Source of the DNA: Epiperipatus broadwayi
Lineage: Eukaryota > Onychophora > Udeonychophora > Euonychophora > Peripatidae
DNA length: 64,000 nucleotides
Direction: 5' to 3'
Assembly (NCBI GenBank): GCA_028023455.1
Contig: JAQFVV010000050.1
Coordinates: forward strand, 746,001 to 810,000
Shown here: piece after piece, positions 45,613-56,995 of the stretch
Position numbering within the stretch: position 1 is the first letter of the stretch
Layout of the letters: every line of letters begins with the position of its first letter
Position numbers and translations under genes: made by a program
The notes under the pieces: model-generated
Databases searched by the model: none
What the model saw: the letters and a program-made list of their open reading frames with translations, nothing else
What the model was told of the DNA's origin: nothing

Positions 45613-46439
45613 AAATACAATCATGAGTTAGATAGCCCATTTTTTTTGAAAGAATGAAACAGTATTCTTTTTTATTTATGAAGTTGAAATTGTTGGCTTT
45701 ATGCCATGCCTCCATGACATCATTTCTCCATGCATGTAAAGCTGACTATTATGGTCTCAAATGTATGGCCTATTGTATTTTGGTGTTCAAGGAATATGAA
45801 TTTATATTTTGGATTAGCTCCGGCCTTTTTGTAAAAATAATGGTGTTGTGATGGTCTTGTAGGAAGGCAAATTATTGAAGAAGAAAAAAAAATGGATTGG
45901 ACAGCTACTTAAGATCTGTTAAATAAATATATGAAAAGTAATGGGAAAGAAAGAAAGAAATAGAAAATGTTGACTAATGATAAAAATAAATAAATATAGA
46001 TGTTTCAAATTAGAGAAAAATATAAAAAATTGCAAATTAATATGCAAAAGCAGGTTTTTGTAGATAATAATTAATTTTGAATTTTGTATACTTACTTATT
46101 CATTAAATAATAATCAGAAAATAATAAATTCTTTACAACAGCTGTATAAATATCAATAAAAAAATTTATACATTAAAAAGCCTTTTCGACACCTGATTTA
46201 GTGCCCTTTCCAAATGTTAATAATCTATTGTTAACAAATTATTTCAGACACAAAACCATCTAGTGTTCAATAATGAAATTAAAACAAACAATAACAATAT
46301 CATAACAATACAATAAATAAATTACATGCATTCTTTGTTTTACAATTATATATATGTCACTTTATATAATTTTCCATTAATTTTTGGTTAAGTAATTATT
46401 AACCAAATTTGTAGAAGTCTTGTAAATATTCATACAATT
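45613..46439. other. Spacer
   Basis: About 45640-45860 is somewhat less AT-rich (CCATGCCTCCATGACATCA), but no repeat or gene is recognised. The remainder is A/T-rich. Confidence 0.4.
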
Positions 46440-46966
46440 ATTTAAATTATTTTTAATATAGTATATTTCATATATTTGTCTTCTTTTTAGATCTTCAATG
46501 AAATTTAAATATTTAATACTTTTTGTAGCATCTACCCTATGCCCATGTTTCTATTACTTTTATTTTTCTGAATATTCTTACCTAAAACTCTATTTGCCAC
46601 TTTTTTTTTACTTCTTTACACCAGTCCTTATAGTCATCCCCAACCCACTCTTCCATGATTTCTTCAACTTGTATTTTATACTCTTCCAACTTATTATCAT
46701 TCACTCTCCATCCACATCTTTCATTATTATTTCTACTTTTAGTTCTATTCTCCATCACATTATTAACTATTTCAATTACAATGAAGTTATGATCACTAGT
46801 GCATACTTTTTCTTCATTATCAAACACATTAATTTTCTGTATTTTATTTATTCCCTCTTTCTCTACCAATACATAATCTATTGTATGAAATATATTATTT
46901 CTAGACCATGTGTATTGTCCCTCATAAATATTTAATAAATTTCCAATACTCAAATTCACTTTCTGA
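46440..46966 (-). pseudogene. RTE-like LINE fragment, endonuclease C-terminal part
   Basis: The minus frame 46959-46582 (125 codons) shows 'GQYTWSRNN', 'HTIDYVLV' and 'TSDHNFIVIEI'. These are the W-S/R, IDYxxV and SDH motifs at the end of APE-type endonucleases, with the catalytic histidine in SDH kept. It continues into the linker before RT ('WCKEVKKKWQ') and, in broken frames, to about 46440. It belongs to the same LINE family as 1-360 and 16583-19400. A family-B MITE abuts it at 46966. Confidence 0.8.
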
Positions 46967-47085
46967 CAAACTCTCCATAAACTAGTGCCACCTAGTGAAA
47001 GCTTTAGTAATCAATGGAGAAAAGAAGGTTTGTTTCATAAAATCACTATCATCACATTAGTTTCTAGTTTGTGGAATGTTGCTAC
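46966..47085 (+). mobile_element. MITE copy 3, truncated
   Basis: ACAAACTCTCCATAAACTAGTGCCAC... matches the left end of the 15667-15909 element (AAACTCTCCATACAGTAGTGCCAC in pieces), followed by TAGTAATCAATGGA and CATAAAATCACTATC as in copy 1. The right inverted end is missing. Confidence 0.65.
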
Positions 47086-47544
47086 AATATAAATATTACT
47101 TAAGGTAGCACTCATATTATAAGCTAGCCATAACACATTTATTTATTTCCATAAGAGCATATTAAAATCATAGTTAAATCCAGTATTATGTTTTATTGTA
47201 TATAGAGAAAGATAATAGTTGATTCTTTATCAGTAGATAACATATAAAAGTTTGTAAGGTGATGCATGAAGGTGATTATTACTTAAAGTAATTGCATCTT
47301 TACAGTGCTAAAAAATATTTAATTATTTAGATATAGTGGAAAATAGAATAACAACTTAAAAATCTGTCAATCAGTCAATAGCTTTTTTACAGTCTTCACA
47401 ATTGTGAAAGAGGTTAAAAGAATAGGTAGATAGATCTCCCTAGATTAGTCAGAAGTCAGTTTGAGGAAGTGGAACTTAATTATATCATTATCCCAGATTA
47501 GCTTTAGGCACTATTTCGCTTATTATTTCTAAATAATACATGGC
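47086..47544. other. AT-rich spacer
   Basis: No feature seen. Confidence 0.4.
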
Positions 47545-47835
47545 AATTTAAAAGTATTGCAGTTTGTAATGTTAATTGACTATTTTTAGTTTGCATTACA
47601 GTGACATGTTTATTTCATGTTTAAAGAGGTTTATTTAAACTTCAATGTATCAATATTTCATACTCTGTAGTCAAGTTGCAAGCTTTAAGGGTCCATATAT
47701 ATATATATATATACAATGTACCATTAGTAAGAATGGATTCCATTCTTGCTATTAAAAGGTGTGAAGGTTGCTTGACAGCAGTGAGAAATATTGATTACTA
47801 TATTTTACTGTGAATGTTTAGGTGGTTACTGGTTG
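47545..47835 (+). repeat. Palindromic repeat family C, single arm with (TA)n
   Basis: Blocks TTGCAGTTTGTAATGTTAAT, TTTAAAGAGGTTTATTTAAA and AAGGTTGCTTGACAGCA match 20628-20920. A (TA)n at 47694-47714 splits it, at the same place where other copies are AT-rich. Confidence 0.65.
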
Positions 47836-48180
47836 GAAATTAATAAAAAATATAATAAAAATATTTCATACTTTTTCTTCTGCCTGAAGAAGTCTTTCAG
47901 CTTTCATCTGAATTTGTCAATGTCGTATCTGTGAATAGGGCACCTTTGGTCAGAGTTATATTTTGGTATTACCATTTTGAATTTGGAAAACAAAATTTAT
48001 ATAAATATTTTATTTATTTATTTAGTATATAAATAGAAAATATAAAATATATTTATATAAAAACAGAGGCTCTTAAAAAAAAAATTTTTTTTTGAGTCAT
48101 CACAAAAAAATGTTAACATAATATTCAATTTTATTTCCTAGTGCAAAGATCGTATATAATTTAAACATAAGGAACTTATA
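47836..48180. other. AT-rich spacer
   Basis: No feature beyond homopolymer runs. Confidence 0.4.
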
Positions 48181-48397
48181 CCCTAAGCACATGCACTGTA
48201 GTATTGATATAATAGCTCAATAATATTTTTTTTGAGTACTGAGAATATTCTCAACCAAAGTACAAGGCATACTTTTGAAAAAATGAATAGCTGTCTTATC
48301 TTGTGTAGCTAAATTCAATTATATAGGCCAATCTATAGCATCTTCCTCACCAAAACATCACTGAGTTATAATAACATTATAGCACATGTGCTTAGGG
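48181..48397. mobile_element. Short MITE with 13-bp perfect inverted ends
   Basis: CCCTAAGCACATG (48181-48193) and CATGTGCTTAGGG (48385-48397) are perfect inverted repeats; inward similarity continues with gaps (TATTGATATAATAGC-like against TAATAACATTATAGC). Length 217 bp, no coding capacity. Flanks are TATA on the left and TGTA on the right, so no convincing duplication, and the superfamily is open. Confidence 0.6.
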
Positions 48398-51300
48398 TGT
48401 AAACCACTTCTGTTTAAATAATAATAAAACAATTTGGCTTTGGTGTAAATTATATGTCATTTATTACATATTATTTGTCGTAGTGACTGCCATCAAAAAT
48501 TGTTAACTAGATCTTCTATATACAAAGTATCAACAGCATTATTTTTAATTGATACTAATTGATAAAATAGTCAGATATTTTTGAACATTGTTGAACAATT
48601 TTTTAATTAATTGTAATTTTGAAAATTTCTTTTTCCAGAATCTACAGATACAATACAAGGATTGTATTTGAAAACAATGGTTAATTCATTTTCATCCATT
48701 ACAATCACATTTAATTATAATAAGCTAAATATTGTAATATCAATAATAAATATTATTATTATGTAATTGCTTACATTTTACCACTTAATATTGAAATAAT
48801 AATTGTGTATAGTTACATAATATGACTATATCAAAGATTATAAATTCAGAATATCTTTATGCATTAAACACACAGTGGTGTGTTATTTGGAATTATTCAC
48901 ATTATTAAAAATAGTCAAAGCATTTTTTATTGTTTTGTTTTAATACTTTATTATTTATTTTAAGTCAATTAATTTATTTTATTTCATGAATAAGAGAATT
49001 GTTAAATATTTACTATTAAATAAAATCCTAAAATGACCTTCTTCATGGTTAGGCATTTTTGTGATGGGTACAACGTGCACTCATATAAAAGGTGGCCCTA
49101 ACCCAGAGTGTATGTTTGGCATTACATTCATTCATTAATAATTACGTCATAAGAACATGAAATATAATGTTTAGGAATATTGTCTTTAATGTAATAATAA
49201 CATTACTTCGTATTTATTAATTTTATATTTATGCTATATCACTCATTCGTATTACATTTTCATAAAAATATAAATAATTAATTTTATTTATGTTTATATT
49301 TAATTTAATATCAAGTACAATAATGCTTTTTATTTATTTTATGTTTTTTTAATAAAAACAATTTTATTATTTTAAAAAACACACATAAAATTGAATAAAT
49401 AAATATATTTTAAACTTTACTTGTTTTTCCTTCTCACAACTATAAGAATTTTCTAATATATATATTTTTAATTATCTGATATGATTCTAACATTTTTGAA
49501 AAAATAAAATATATAAACTATAAAAAATAATTAATTTTAAAAAATAACATCAGAGAATTAAAAAAAAAAGAAATTTAATAAAAGATGTTTACAACTATGA
49601 TCTTGAAAAAACAGAAAGTCAATACGATCACAATTCCGTATTTTTTTTTAAAAAAAATGTAAATAAACTAATATTCAACATATATCGCAGAAGTGAATTA
49701 ATTATTTATCAAATGTATGAGAAAAGAAATAATATTGATTTTTAAAAATATTAGTATAATTTATTTGATTTCACGTTAAAAAATGGCATCTAAAATAATA
49801 TATATAAGTTTAGACCATTATATTTAATCTAAAGCTTATAAGTGATTCAGTAAATTTTCAGCTAAAACTGATTTCTACATATGCAGGTTAATACATATAA
49901 TGGGATATGTCTATTTATATAAATAAAAATAAGAAATCTCCAAAATGACTACTAATAAACTCTAATTGAATAACATACTATGATAATGATATATCTAGTT
50001 ATTGGTATATCTACTATTACTCAATGAAGCATCCAAAAACTGACATTAATTTTATTTATGTTTTTGAGGTCATGAAAAAATAGGTGAATTACATGTATAA
50101 TAGACATGATATTATCTGATAAAAAAAACCCACCATAAATGTAAATTAAAAAAAAAAGATGTGCTTCATAACAAAGTAGACACATCGTTAAAATAATGCT
50201 TTAACAACATCAATTAAGCCAGAATTGTAAATCAATAATGATTTGTGCTGTACAGCATTACTTTATGACTATTCATCATTATTGGCACAAGAATTCTAAA
50301 AGCTTGCTTAGCAATTTTGAAAGTTGAAACTGAATTTCATCCCTTATTAAGGTTGTGTTCAATTATTTTTATATTTAAGAATGGAGTTGTTTTTCTATGT
50401 CTATTTAGTGAAGGTATTTTGTTAACGTTTTTTTTTATATTCTTAAGTATCTTTGCCAACATGGTATATACTTTCCCAAATCTGAATTGTATTTACGTTT
50501 TCATTTCCAACAATACCTTTAAATTGGTAATGGATATTTAGTCTGAGGTGGTTTTGATATCTTATGCTTGCTAGTAAAAAATTCTAATTTGTTTTTATAT
50601 TGGTTACTTAAACATGCAGAGGTCATAGCTTTTTTTAAATATAGTTAAATATATTGGGTGCCTAGTGTAAAGGTCATGACTAGCTGCACATTTGAATATG
50701 ATTAGTGTTTACCATAATTTTGACGCTCTCAGTTTGGTTATAAGCCATGTTCTGCAATGGTATGCGAAATTCTATAGTAAATTGTACAAAAGCATACCAG
50801 AAACTCTAAAGTGTTGGTGCACTTATGAAAAATATTTAGAGATTATCACTGAAAATAATTTAAAAATCATGCATTTTGTCATATAAATGCAATAAGGCAA
50901 ATTTGCAGTGTTTTACTTTTTATTTCATACTTAAGCACGTACTAGTTTTGAATGTATCTCTTAGATATATAAAAATCTTTGCTGCAATTTTTGTAAATAT
51001 AACTCTATAGGATTATATATTGTACCTATATCTTATCTGTCCATATATAATTTTGTCTAAAAAATTATTAAAATAAAATTATCAGAAAGCGAAGGTTAAT
51101 AAATCAATAAATAAGTTTATAATAAAAATCTAGAGTTTTTTTTTATTTATTTATCAAAATGCAGTTTGCTTTAGAAACGTTAAAACTAAAAGTCTAAAGA
51201 GTTGTGTTTTTTTTTCTTTTTTCAATTATTAGTAGTTTGAAATAAAAGTTACAATTAATTAATTGGAATGGAAAAAATTAAAAGTATATCAGTTTAAAAT

Positions 51301-51493
51301 ATAATTTTTTTACATAAAATATTTATATTATCTCTTTGCATTTAATTTAAAGAAAATAAGTCTTTCCCCCTGTAGTTTAAAGAAATGCAAATATATATGC
51401 GTGTTAATCGCGAATGATTGTAAATATAAGGATTGATAAAATTTTATATGTGCATGTTTAATAATAAGGAATAAATGAAAGTTAAAAAAATAT
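48398..51493. other. Long AT-rich gene-free stretch
   Basis: Mostly A/T-rich low complexity. A TATA-like ATATAAAAGGTGGCC at about 49083-49097 stands out inside a short mixed island (49030-49120), with no downstream coding signal. Confidence 0.45.
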
Positions 51494-52195
51494 TGTAACA
51501 CATAATTTGTGATGGCTATGAATTAAACAAAATCCGCAAAACAACAACTTTGCAATGGCTGCTAATTAAAATTCTCAAACAACAAGGAATCAAACGCTTA
51601 GCTAAGGAATTTCAACAACAAATATAGCTGGCGGATACCAAAATGACAACAGGTCATCCTAATAAATAGTCCAGTTTTTGTCATCAGACAATCAGTCCAG
51701 TTCAGATTAAAATCAGTTCAGACTACAGTTCATTCAGACTAGAGTTCAGTGTAGTTCAGTCAATCTACTATGTATCCAGAATCAGAGACCATGCAGTGTT
51801 AAGCAGCTTTTAGGAATATACGATCTTCTCTAGCCCTTAGTCTAATGGAAGATCAGCAATTTGTCCAATAAAAATGATCCCTGCATAACAATCTGTAGCT
51901 GTCCGATGTCTAATTGTATCTAAGAATAATACCATGGAAATAATAAGCATTAAACCTCCACATAAAACATCAAGTCCAACTCGTTGGAAAGATTTCAATT
52001 TGAAGCAGCAAACAGCAAGAAGTCCACTTTAAAATCGTAGGTAACAGATAATATTTTTCTTATTTCCATTCTAACTAGCCATTGCAATAGTTTGAAGTCT
52101 TCAGAGTCAAATAATAATGAACTCTATAGCATGCATAAATGAACTATTGATGTGCATGTTCTAAATGTCTTGTGTTTATTTAATACTCTTGTTAC
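51494..52195 (+). repeat. Possible solo LTR or LTR fragment
   Basis: Starts TGTAACACATAATTTG and ends CTCTTGTTACA, the same kind of boundary as other LTRs here, about 700 bp apart, and contains unusually mixed sequence with a run of CAGTTCAGA-type short repeats (51697-51760). No primer site, tract or target duplication found. Weak. Confidence 0.25.
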
Positions 52196-52854
52196 ATTAT
52201 ATTGTCTGATTTAGTAAGAGTGTATGTCCTTATATATAAAAATCATTGCTAAATTTGATTAAGAATTCATAGTACTAGGCTTTTTAATTATAATAGTAAA
52301 CATTGAATGCTTGTAATTATCATTGTCTGATTAATTAAATTCTTATAAAGTATTTAAAAATCAGAAGAATAAATGTTTAGTCAAATAAATTATCTTTCAA
52401 CTTAAAGCTTGTCGGTCAATTCTTTTTACCACTAATTGAAACAATAATTTGTCCTTGTATTACTTTGCTGAGCTGGTCATGGGATATTTTGAGTGCTGGA
52501 TTAAGGGCCTACTGTCCAAACACATTAGTTCTAGTAACTAGCTGGTGCCTGCCTGGGGTTTACTCTGAAACAAATAAAGTGTTTGGATGATAGGGGTTTG
52601 AATCTAGCAGTCAGGGTGGGCCACAGTCTGGAAATGTGATCGTGCTATGCAGTCTGACCGTGGGTGTCATTGGTAGCTCTTCTATCGATGGTATTCTCCT
52701 CTCTGCTCAAAGACCGGTTCGTTCACGTAATATTTATAATATAAAATTATAAAGTTACGATAAATAAGGTTTAAACCCAGTTAAACCGAGTAAATAAAGT
52801 ATTCTGGATCTTCTATTGATCAGACCCAACACTATATATCATTGGAAACCAGGC
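52196..52854. other. Unassigned sequence
   Basis: About 52480-52720 is mixed sequence (GCTGGTGCCTGCCTGGGG, GGGTGGGCCACAGTCTGG) with a GGTTTGAATCTAG at 52588-52600 that resembles a Pol III B box, but I found no A box at the right distance. Confidence 0.35.
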
Positions 52855-52921
52855 AACACTTAGACAATCCTAATATAGATACCGATAAACAATCTCAAAC
52901 TGTTGTCAAGGCAACCTTCTT
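52855..52921 (-). repeat. Family C fragment
   Basis: CAATCTCAAACTGTTGTCAAGGCAACCTTC (in pieces) is the outer end of a family C arm. It stops at the (TA)n where the Penelope-like composite begins, suggesting that the composite inserted into a family C repeat. Confidence 0.6.
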
Positions 52922-54166
52922 TTAACAATATATATATATATATATATATATATCAAAACTACCCCAAATCTAAAATTAAACCAGACCAGAATAAAAATAA
53001 TATTAAAACACAACCTAAGGTTTCACTGCTACAAGCAGACTTCTCAAGTGTAAAGAAATAATAAAAAAAAAACACAACTTATATATACTATTAAAAACTA
53101 CCCACAAATCCATTCACTTCCCATCCACCCTTAATATTAAAAGAACTCTTAAATAAGTTAATTGCTTCAGAATCATAAATTTTCAATAATAAAGACTCTT
53201 TAATTCTTCTTTTGATTTCATTTCTCTCAAAGAAGACAACCTTAGCTTCATCAAAATCAATAGTGTGGCCTGTATCTTTTTCATGGACATACAAAGCAGA
53301 ACTAAGATATCTATTTTTAACTCTACTTTTATGAACCTTTACTCTTTCATTTAAACTCAAACTACTCTGACCTATGTAAACCTTCTTACAAAATAAACAA
53401 GGAATAAAATATACCACACCAGGAAAAGTCTTTCTATCAAAAATTTCCTTTGTATTATTCAATAAATTATTCAATGTAACACCCCTTTTCCAAGCAATTT
53501 TCTTATTTCCAAACAATTTACTATTTCTACACACAATTTTATAAGAAGACAATTTAAATGGCAAAGAAATAAAATCATATTTTTCTTTAACCTTTACATC
53601 CTTACAAATATTACTATTAAATAAAATACTTTTAACAAATTTATCAGAGTATCCAACACTTAAATAATCTTTATAAAATTGATATTTCTGAAACAAAGCT
53701 ACCCCCCTAGAATTATTTAATTTAATATTCCTATGACAATAATTCCTTAAAGCAGCTACTTTATGAAATACAGACTGATAGCTATCAGGTTTAATTATAG
53801 ATCTTAATTCTTTACTTTTAACTAAATGACTGCACAATAAACAATTAGTTTCTATATTTCTAATCACCAAAAGATCTAAAAATTTTAACTTACCAAAATC
53901 TAACCCCCCTCCTTCTAACACAAATTTTATAGAAGGATCAAAACAATTAAACTCATTTACAAATTCCTTCAATTTACCATTCTCAACAACAAATAAACAA
54001 TCATCAACATATCTGACAAATAATTTTACATATAAACAATTCTTTTTAATAATAATTTCCTCTTCCATAAAACTAATATAAACTGAACATACTAAAGGAG
54101 AAATAATATAACCTATTATCCACCCTTCCTTAATCTTATAAAGGTACTTACGGATAATTTGCCTGA

Positions 54167-54346
54167 TGACGTATTACCCTGAAGGCATACCGGTCTAATG
54201 TTGCGATTTTTAAGATAACGTCTCCAAGTGATCTGCAGACACATCTACTCGATAAGATGTGCCCGCATATCACGTGAACACGTCACGTTAAAAAGCGCAA
54301 CATTAAACCGGTATACCTTCAGGGTAATACGTCATCGGTTGAGCAT
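54167..54346. repeat. Subterminal foldback in the DNA transposon
   Basis: GATGACGTATTACCCTGAAGG and the following CATACCGGT, TTGCGATTTTT are repeated in reverse as AAAAAGCGCAA, ACCGGTATACC and TTCAGGGTAATACGTCATC. The arms are about 45 bp around a centre of about 75 bp. The right end of the transposon has another partial copy (ACCGGAAGGG ... AATACGTCATC). Confidence 0.8.
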
Positions 54347-54419
54347 GTGATAAAAAACAAAAGGAACACCAGCATGCTTCTTCTTGGTCCTGGAAAAAAA
54401 TACAAAAAAAAAAAATTTG

Positions 54420-55290
54420 TGAAAATTTAATACGGTCAATACAAATATAGTAACACAAAATTATTTAAAATGTACCCAACAAATTAGTGAAAATTTAAAT
54501 GCATGAAATACAAAATAAGGTCAATACAAAATAAAAAAATAAATTATTGAAAATGTGCCATTAATGGCGATCATTCGCTACTTTTAAAAACGTACTGTAT
54601 AGCCGATGAATTTACGAAAAATAATTTGATATTTGTAGAAATATTAACCCAAAAATACAAAACCCAACAAATTAGTGAAAATTTACATGCATGAAATACA
54701 AAATAAGGTCAATACAAAATAAAAAAACAAAAAATTATTGAAAATGTGCCGTTAATGGCGATCCCAGTGCGTAGCGCTGGAGTTGTTGGGGGGGGGGCCC
54801 TGGGTGTTTTTGCCAAGCGAAGCTTGTAGTACAAGATATAAAATACAAAATATAGCCAATGAATTTACGAAAAATAATTTGATATTAAAAAAACACTACA
54901 AATTAGTGAAAATTTACATGCATGAAATACAAAATAAGGTCAATTTAAAATAAAAAAATAAATTATTGAAAATGTGCCATTAATGGCGATCATTCGCTAA
55001 TTTTTAAAGCGTACTGTATAGCCGATGAATTTACGAAAAATAATTTGATATTTGTAGAAATATTAACCCAAAAATACAAAACCCAACAAATTAGTGAAAA
55101 TTTACATGCATGAAATACAAAATAAGGTCAATACAAAATATAGAAACAAAAAATTAGTGAAAATGTGCCGTTAATGGCGATCACATAAAAATGTGCCATT
55201 AATCGCGATCACATGCCCTACTTTTACATACATTGGCTAAAGAATTTACGAAAAATAATTTGATATTTGTAGAAATATTAACCCAAAAAA
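54420..55290 (+). repeat. Internal tandem repeats of the DNA transposon
   Basis: About four imperfect units built from TTTACATGCATGAAATAC, AAAATAAGGTCAATACAAAA, AAAATGTGCCATTAATGGCG and GATGAATTTACGAAAAATAA. Unit spacing varies (roughly 165-250 bp). A GC-rich insert with G9-10 and CGTAGCGCTGG (about 54763-54826) breaks one unit. Confidence 0.85.
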
Positions 55291-56460
55291 TTATTTACAA
55301 ATTAAATGTAATTAAGTGGAAGTTTGATAATTGAAGAAATATATAAAAAAATTTTTTTTGAAATTTAAAAAAAAATAAAAGTTAATGCGAATCTACCATT
55401 AATCGCCATCTTGTATAAAATGTGGTGTAACACGACGTAGTTTCTACAAGAATTTGGTAATTTTAAAAACGGACTGTATATTGGTAATTTTATTAAAAAA
55501 ATTATTGAAAATTATTTACAAATTCATTGAAGAAATATTAACAAAAATTGTTTGTACATTTAAAATAAAGATTTAATGCGAATATGGCATTAATGGTGAC
55601 GTTACTTTTACATGCATTTGGATTACTTATTGTCTATATTCAATAATATAATTAATTCTAAAATTATAATTATTATAAAAAAAAATTAAAATTACTTACA
55701 AATAGCGTTAACTGTGGAGGACTGAATTGGGATATATGTTCTAAAATTGCAGCGCTTTGTACGACTGCCTCCACATAAACTCGCTCAAATATGAGTCCAG
55801 GTGCTGACGTGCTGAAAAAAAATCACTGTTATCAAGTGGATAGCAAAATCACAATAGATAGAAAAATCAAAAAATTTCCAAAATCTCTCTCCGAATTTTA
55901 AATCTCGCGGTTAAAAAAAAAAAAAAAAAATTGACTCTCTGATGGATTAATCACGCCAGTCACTTCGTTGCCATGACAACGTTGTCATACAAAGATCGTC
56001 GATGCCTACCGGAAGGGAAACCGGTGGGTCAAATACGTCATCAGGCAAATTATCAGTAAGTACCCTTATAAAAATTACCTTTATAAGTAAAATACATAGA
56101 ATCTTCCAATAACAAAAGCAAATCTTTAATTACCTTAATTTTATTTTTTGATAAAGAACTTTTCTTAATCAATACAGACAAAAGAACATCAATACTGCTT
56201 AACCTATTAACAGACTGATACATATTTTCAATATCTAAACTTCCAAATACCCAACTACTTTCCATTTTAAAATTATTAATCTTATCAAAAGCCTCAAAAG
56301 AAGAAGAAACTGTGTACTGACCAAAATCAACAAATTGTTTTAAAAAATTATTCAAGAATCTAGAAATACCTTCTACAACACTACCTGTAAAATCAAAAAT
56401 AAATCTTAAAGGAAAACCATCTTTATGAGTTTTAATATTCACCAACACCTTAGCTGATGT

Positions 56461-56696
56461 AAGAGTTCTTTTAATATTAAGGGTGGATGGGAAGTGAATG
56501 GATTTGTGGGTAGTTTTTAATAGTATATATAAGTTGTGTTTTTTTTTTTATTTCTTTACACTTGAGAAGTCTGCTTGTAGCAGTGAAACCTTAGGTTGTG
56601 TTTTAATATTATTTTTATTCTGGTCTGGTTTAATTTTAGATTTGGGGTAGTTTTGATTTTATATTGACTAGTTTAGCTTTATGCTTGTAATGTTTA
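56461..56696 (+). repeat. Pseudo-LTR of the Penelope-like element
   Basis: Almost the same as 59353-59588: the last codons of the ORF (in frame remnant 'NIKGGWEVNGFVGSF' and stop), then the 3' UTR with CTTGAGAAGTCTGCTTGTAG and TGAAACCTTAGGTTGTG. It places a 3' end directly upstream of the full copy, as expected for this group. Confidence 0.85.
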
Positions 56697-56995
56697 CATT
56701 TTAATGAGTTTTTTGAGTTTAAGAGTAGTTTTGCTGATGTAGTGTAAAGATTTTTTTTTTTATTATTATTATTATTATTGATATTTTATTATTGATATTT
56801 ATTATAGACATTTTATTATTGATATATTTATTTTTGTTTTTTGTTTTTTAATTATTGATATATTGGAATGTCATTTATGTATATTATGTTTGTTGTGTGA
56901 GTTTGGGTTGAAAGAGTATATTTGTGTTTATTTAGTTATATTATATATATATAGAAGTGTGTGTAGGTTTTATTGGGTTTTAATTTATAAGAGTA

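Larger units (their letters stand above)
54135..56071. mobile_element. 1.9-kb non-autonomous DNA transposon inside the Penelope-like copy
   Basis: The element 54142-56064 is flanked by CTTATAA on both sides (54135-54141, 56065-56071). Comparison with the uninterrupted plus copy (58362-58368 region) shows a clean empty site with one copy of that heptamer. The ends are inverted repeats: GGTACTTACGGATAATTTGC at the left against GGTACTTACTGATAATTTGC read inward from the right, continuing CTGATGACGTATT. Between them are tandem repeats and no transposase frame. The 7-base duplication (or 6, TTATAA, if the end base is counted differently) leaves the superfamily open. Confidence 0.92.
52954..56462 (-). 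pseudogene. Inverted, 5'-truncated Penelope-like copy, split by a DNA transposon
   Basis: On the minus strand the frame runs from RT motif 'NIKTHKDGFPLRFIFD' (56448 downward) to 56072, is interrupted by a 1.9-kb insertion, and resumes at 54134. From 54068 to 53091 it is open without a break through YVDDCLFVV, the linker and the whole GIY-YIG domain to the stop. The G-run that is one base short in the plus copy has six G here and keeps the frame. The first 330 or so codons are absent, so this copy is not functional by itself. Amino-acid differences from the plus copy are few. Confidence 0.9.

Noticed and set aside
45654-45851. 65-codon frame after the LINE fragment
   Set aside because: No recognisable motif or repeat relation; composition like a random frame.
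49083-49097. TATA-like ATATAAAAGGTGGCC as a host promoter
   Set aside because: No coding exon, initiator context or downstream gene could be recognised.
50317-50886. Two short plus frames rich in F, I and L
   Set aside because: Typical of A/T-rich DNA; no motif, no neighbouring exon.
56461-56760. Search for a hammerhead in the Penelope-like pseudo-LTR
   Set aside because: The nearest motif is GCTGATGT near 56730, which lacks the required GA and a GAAA partner.
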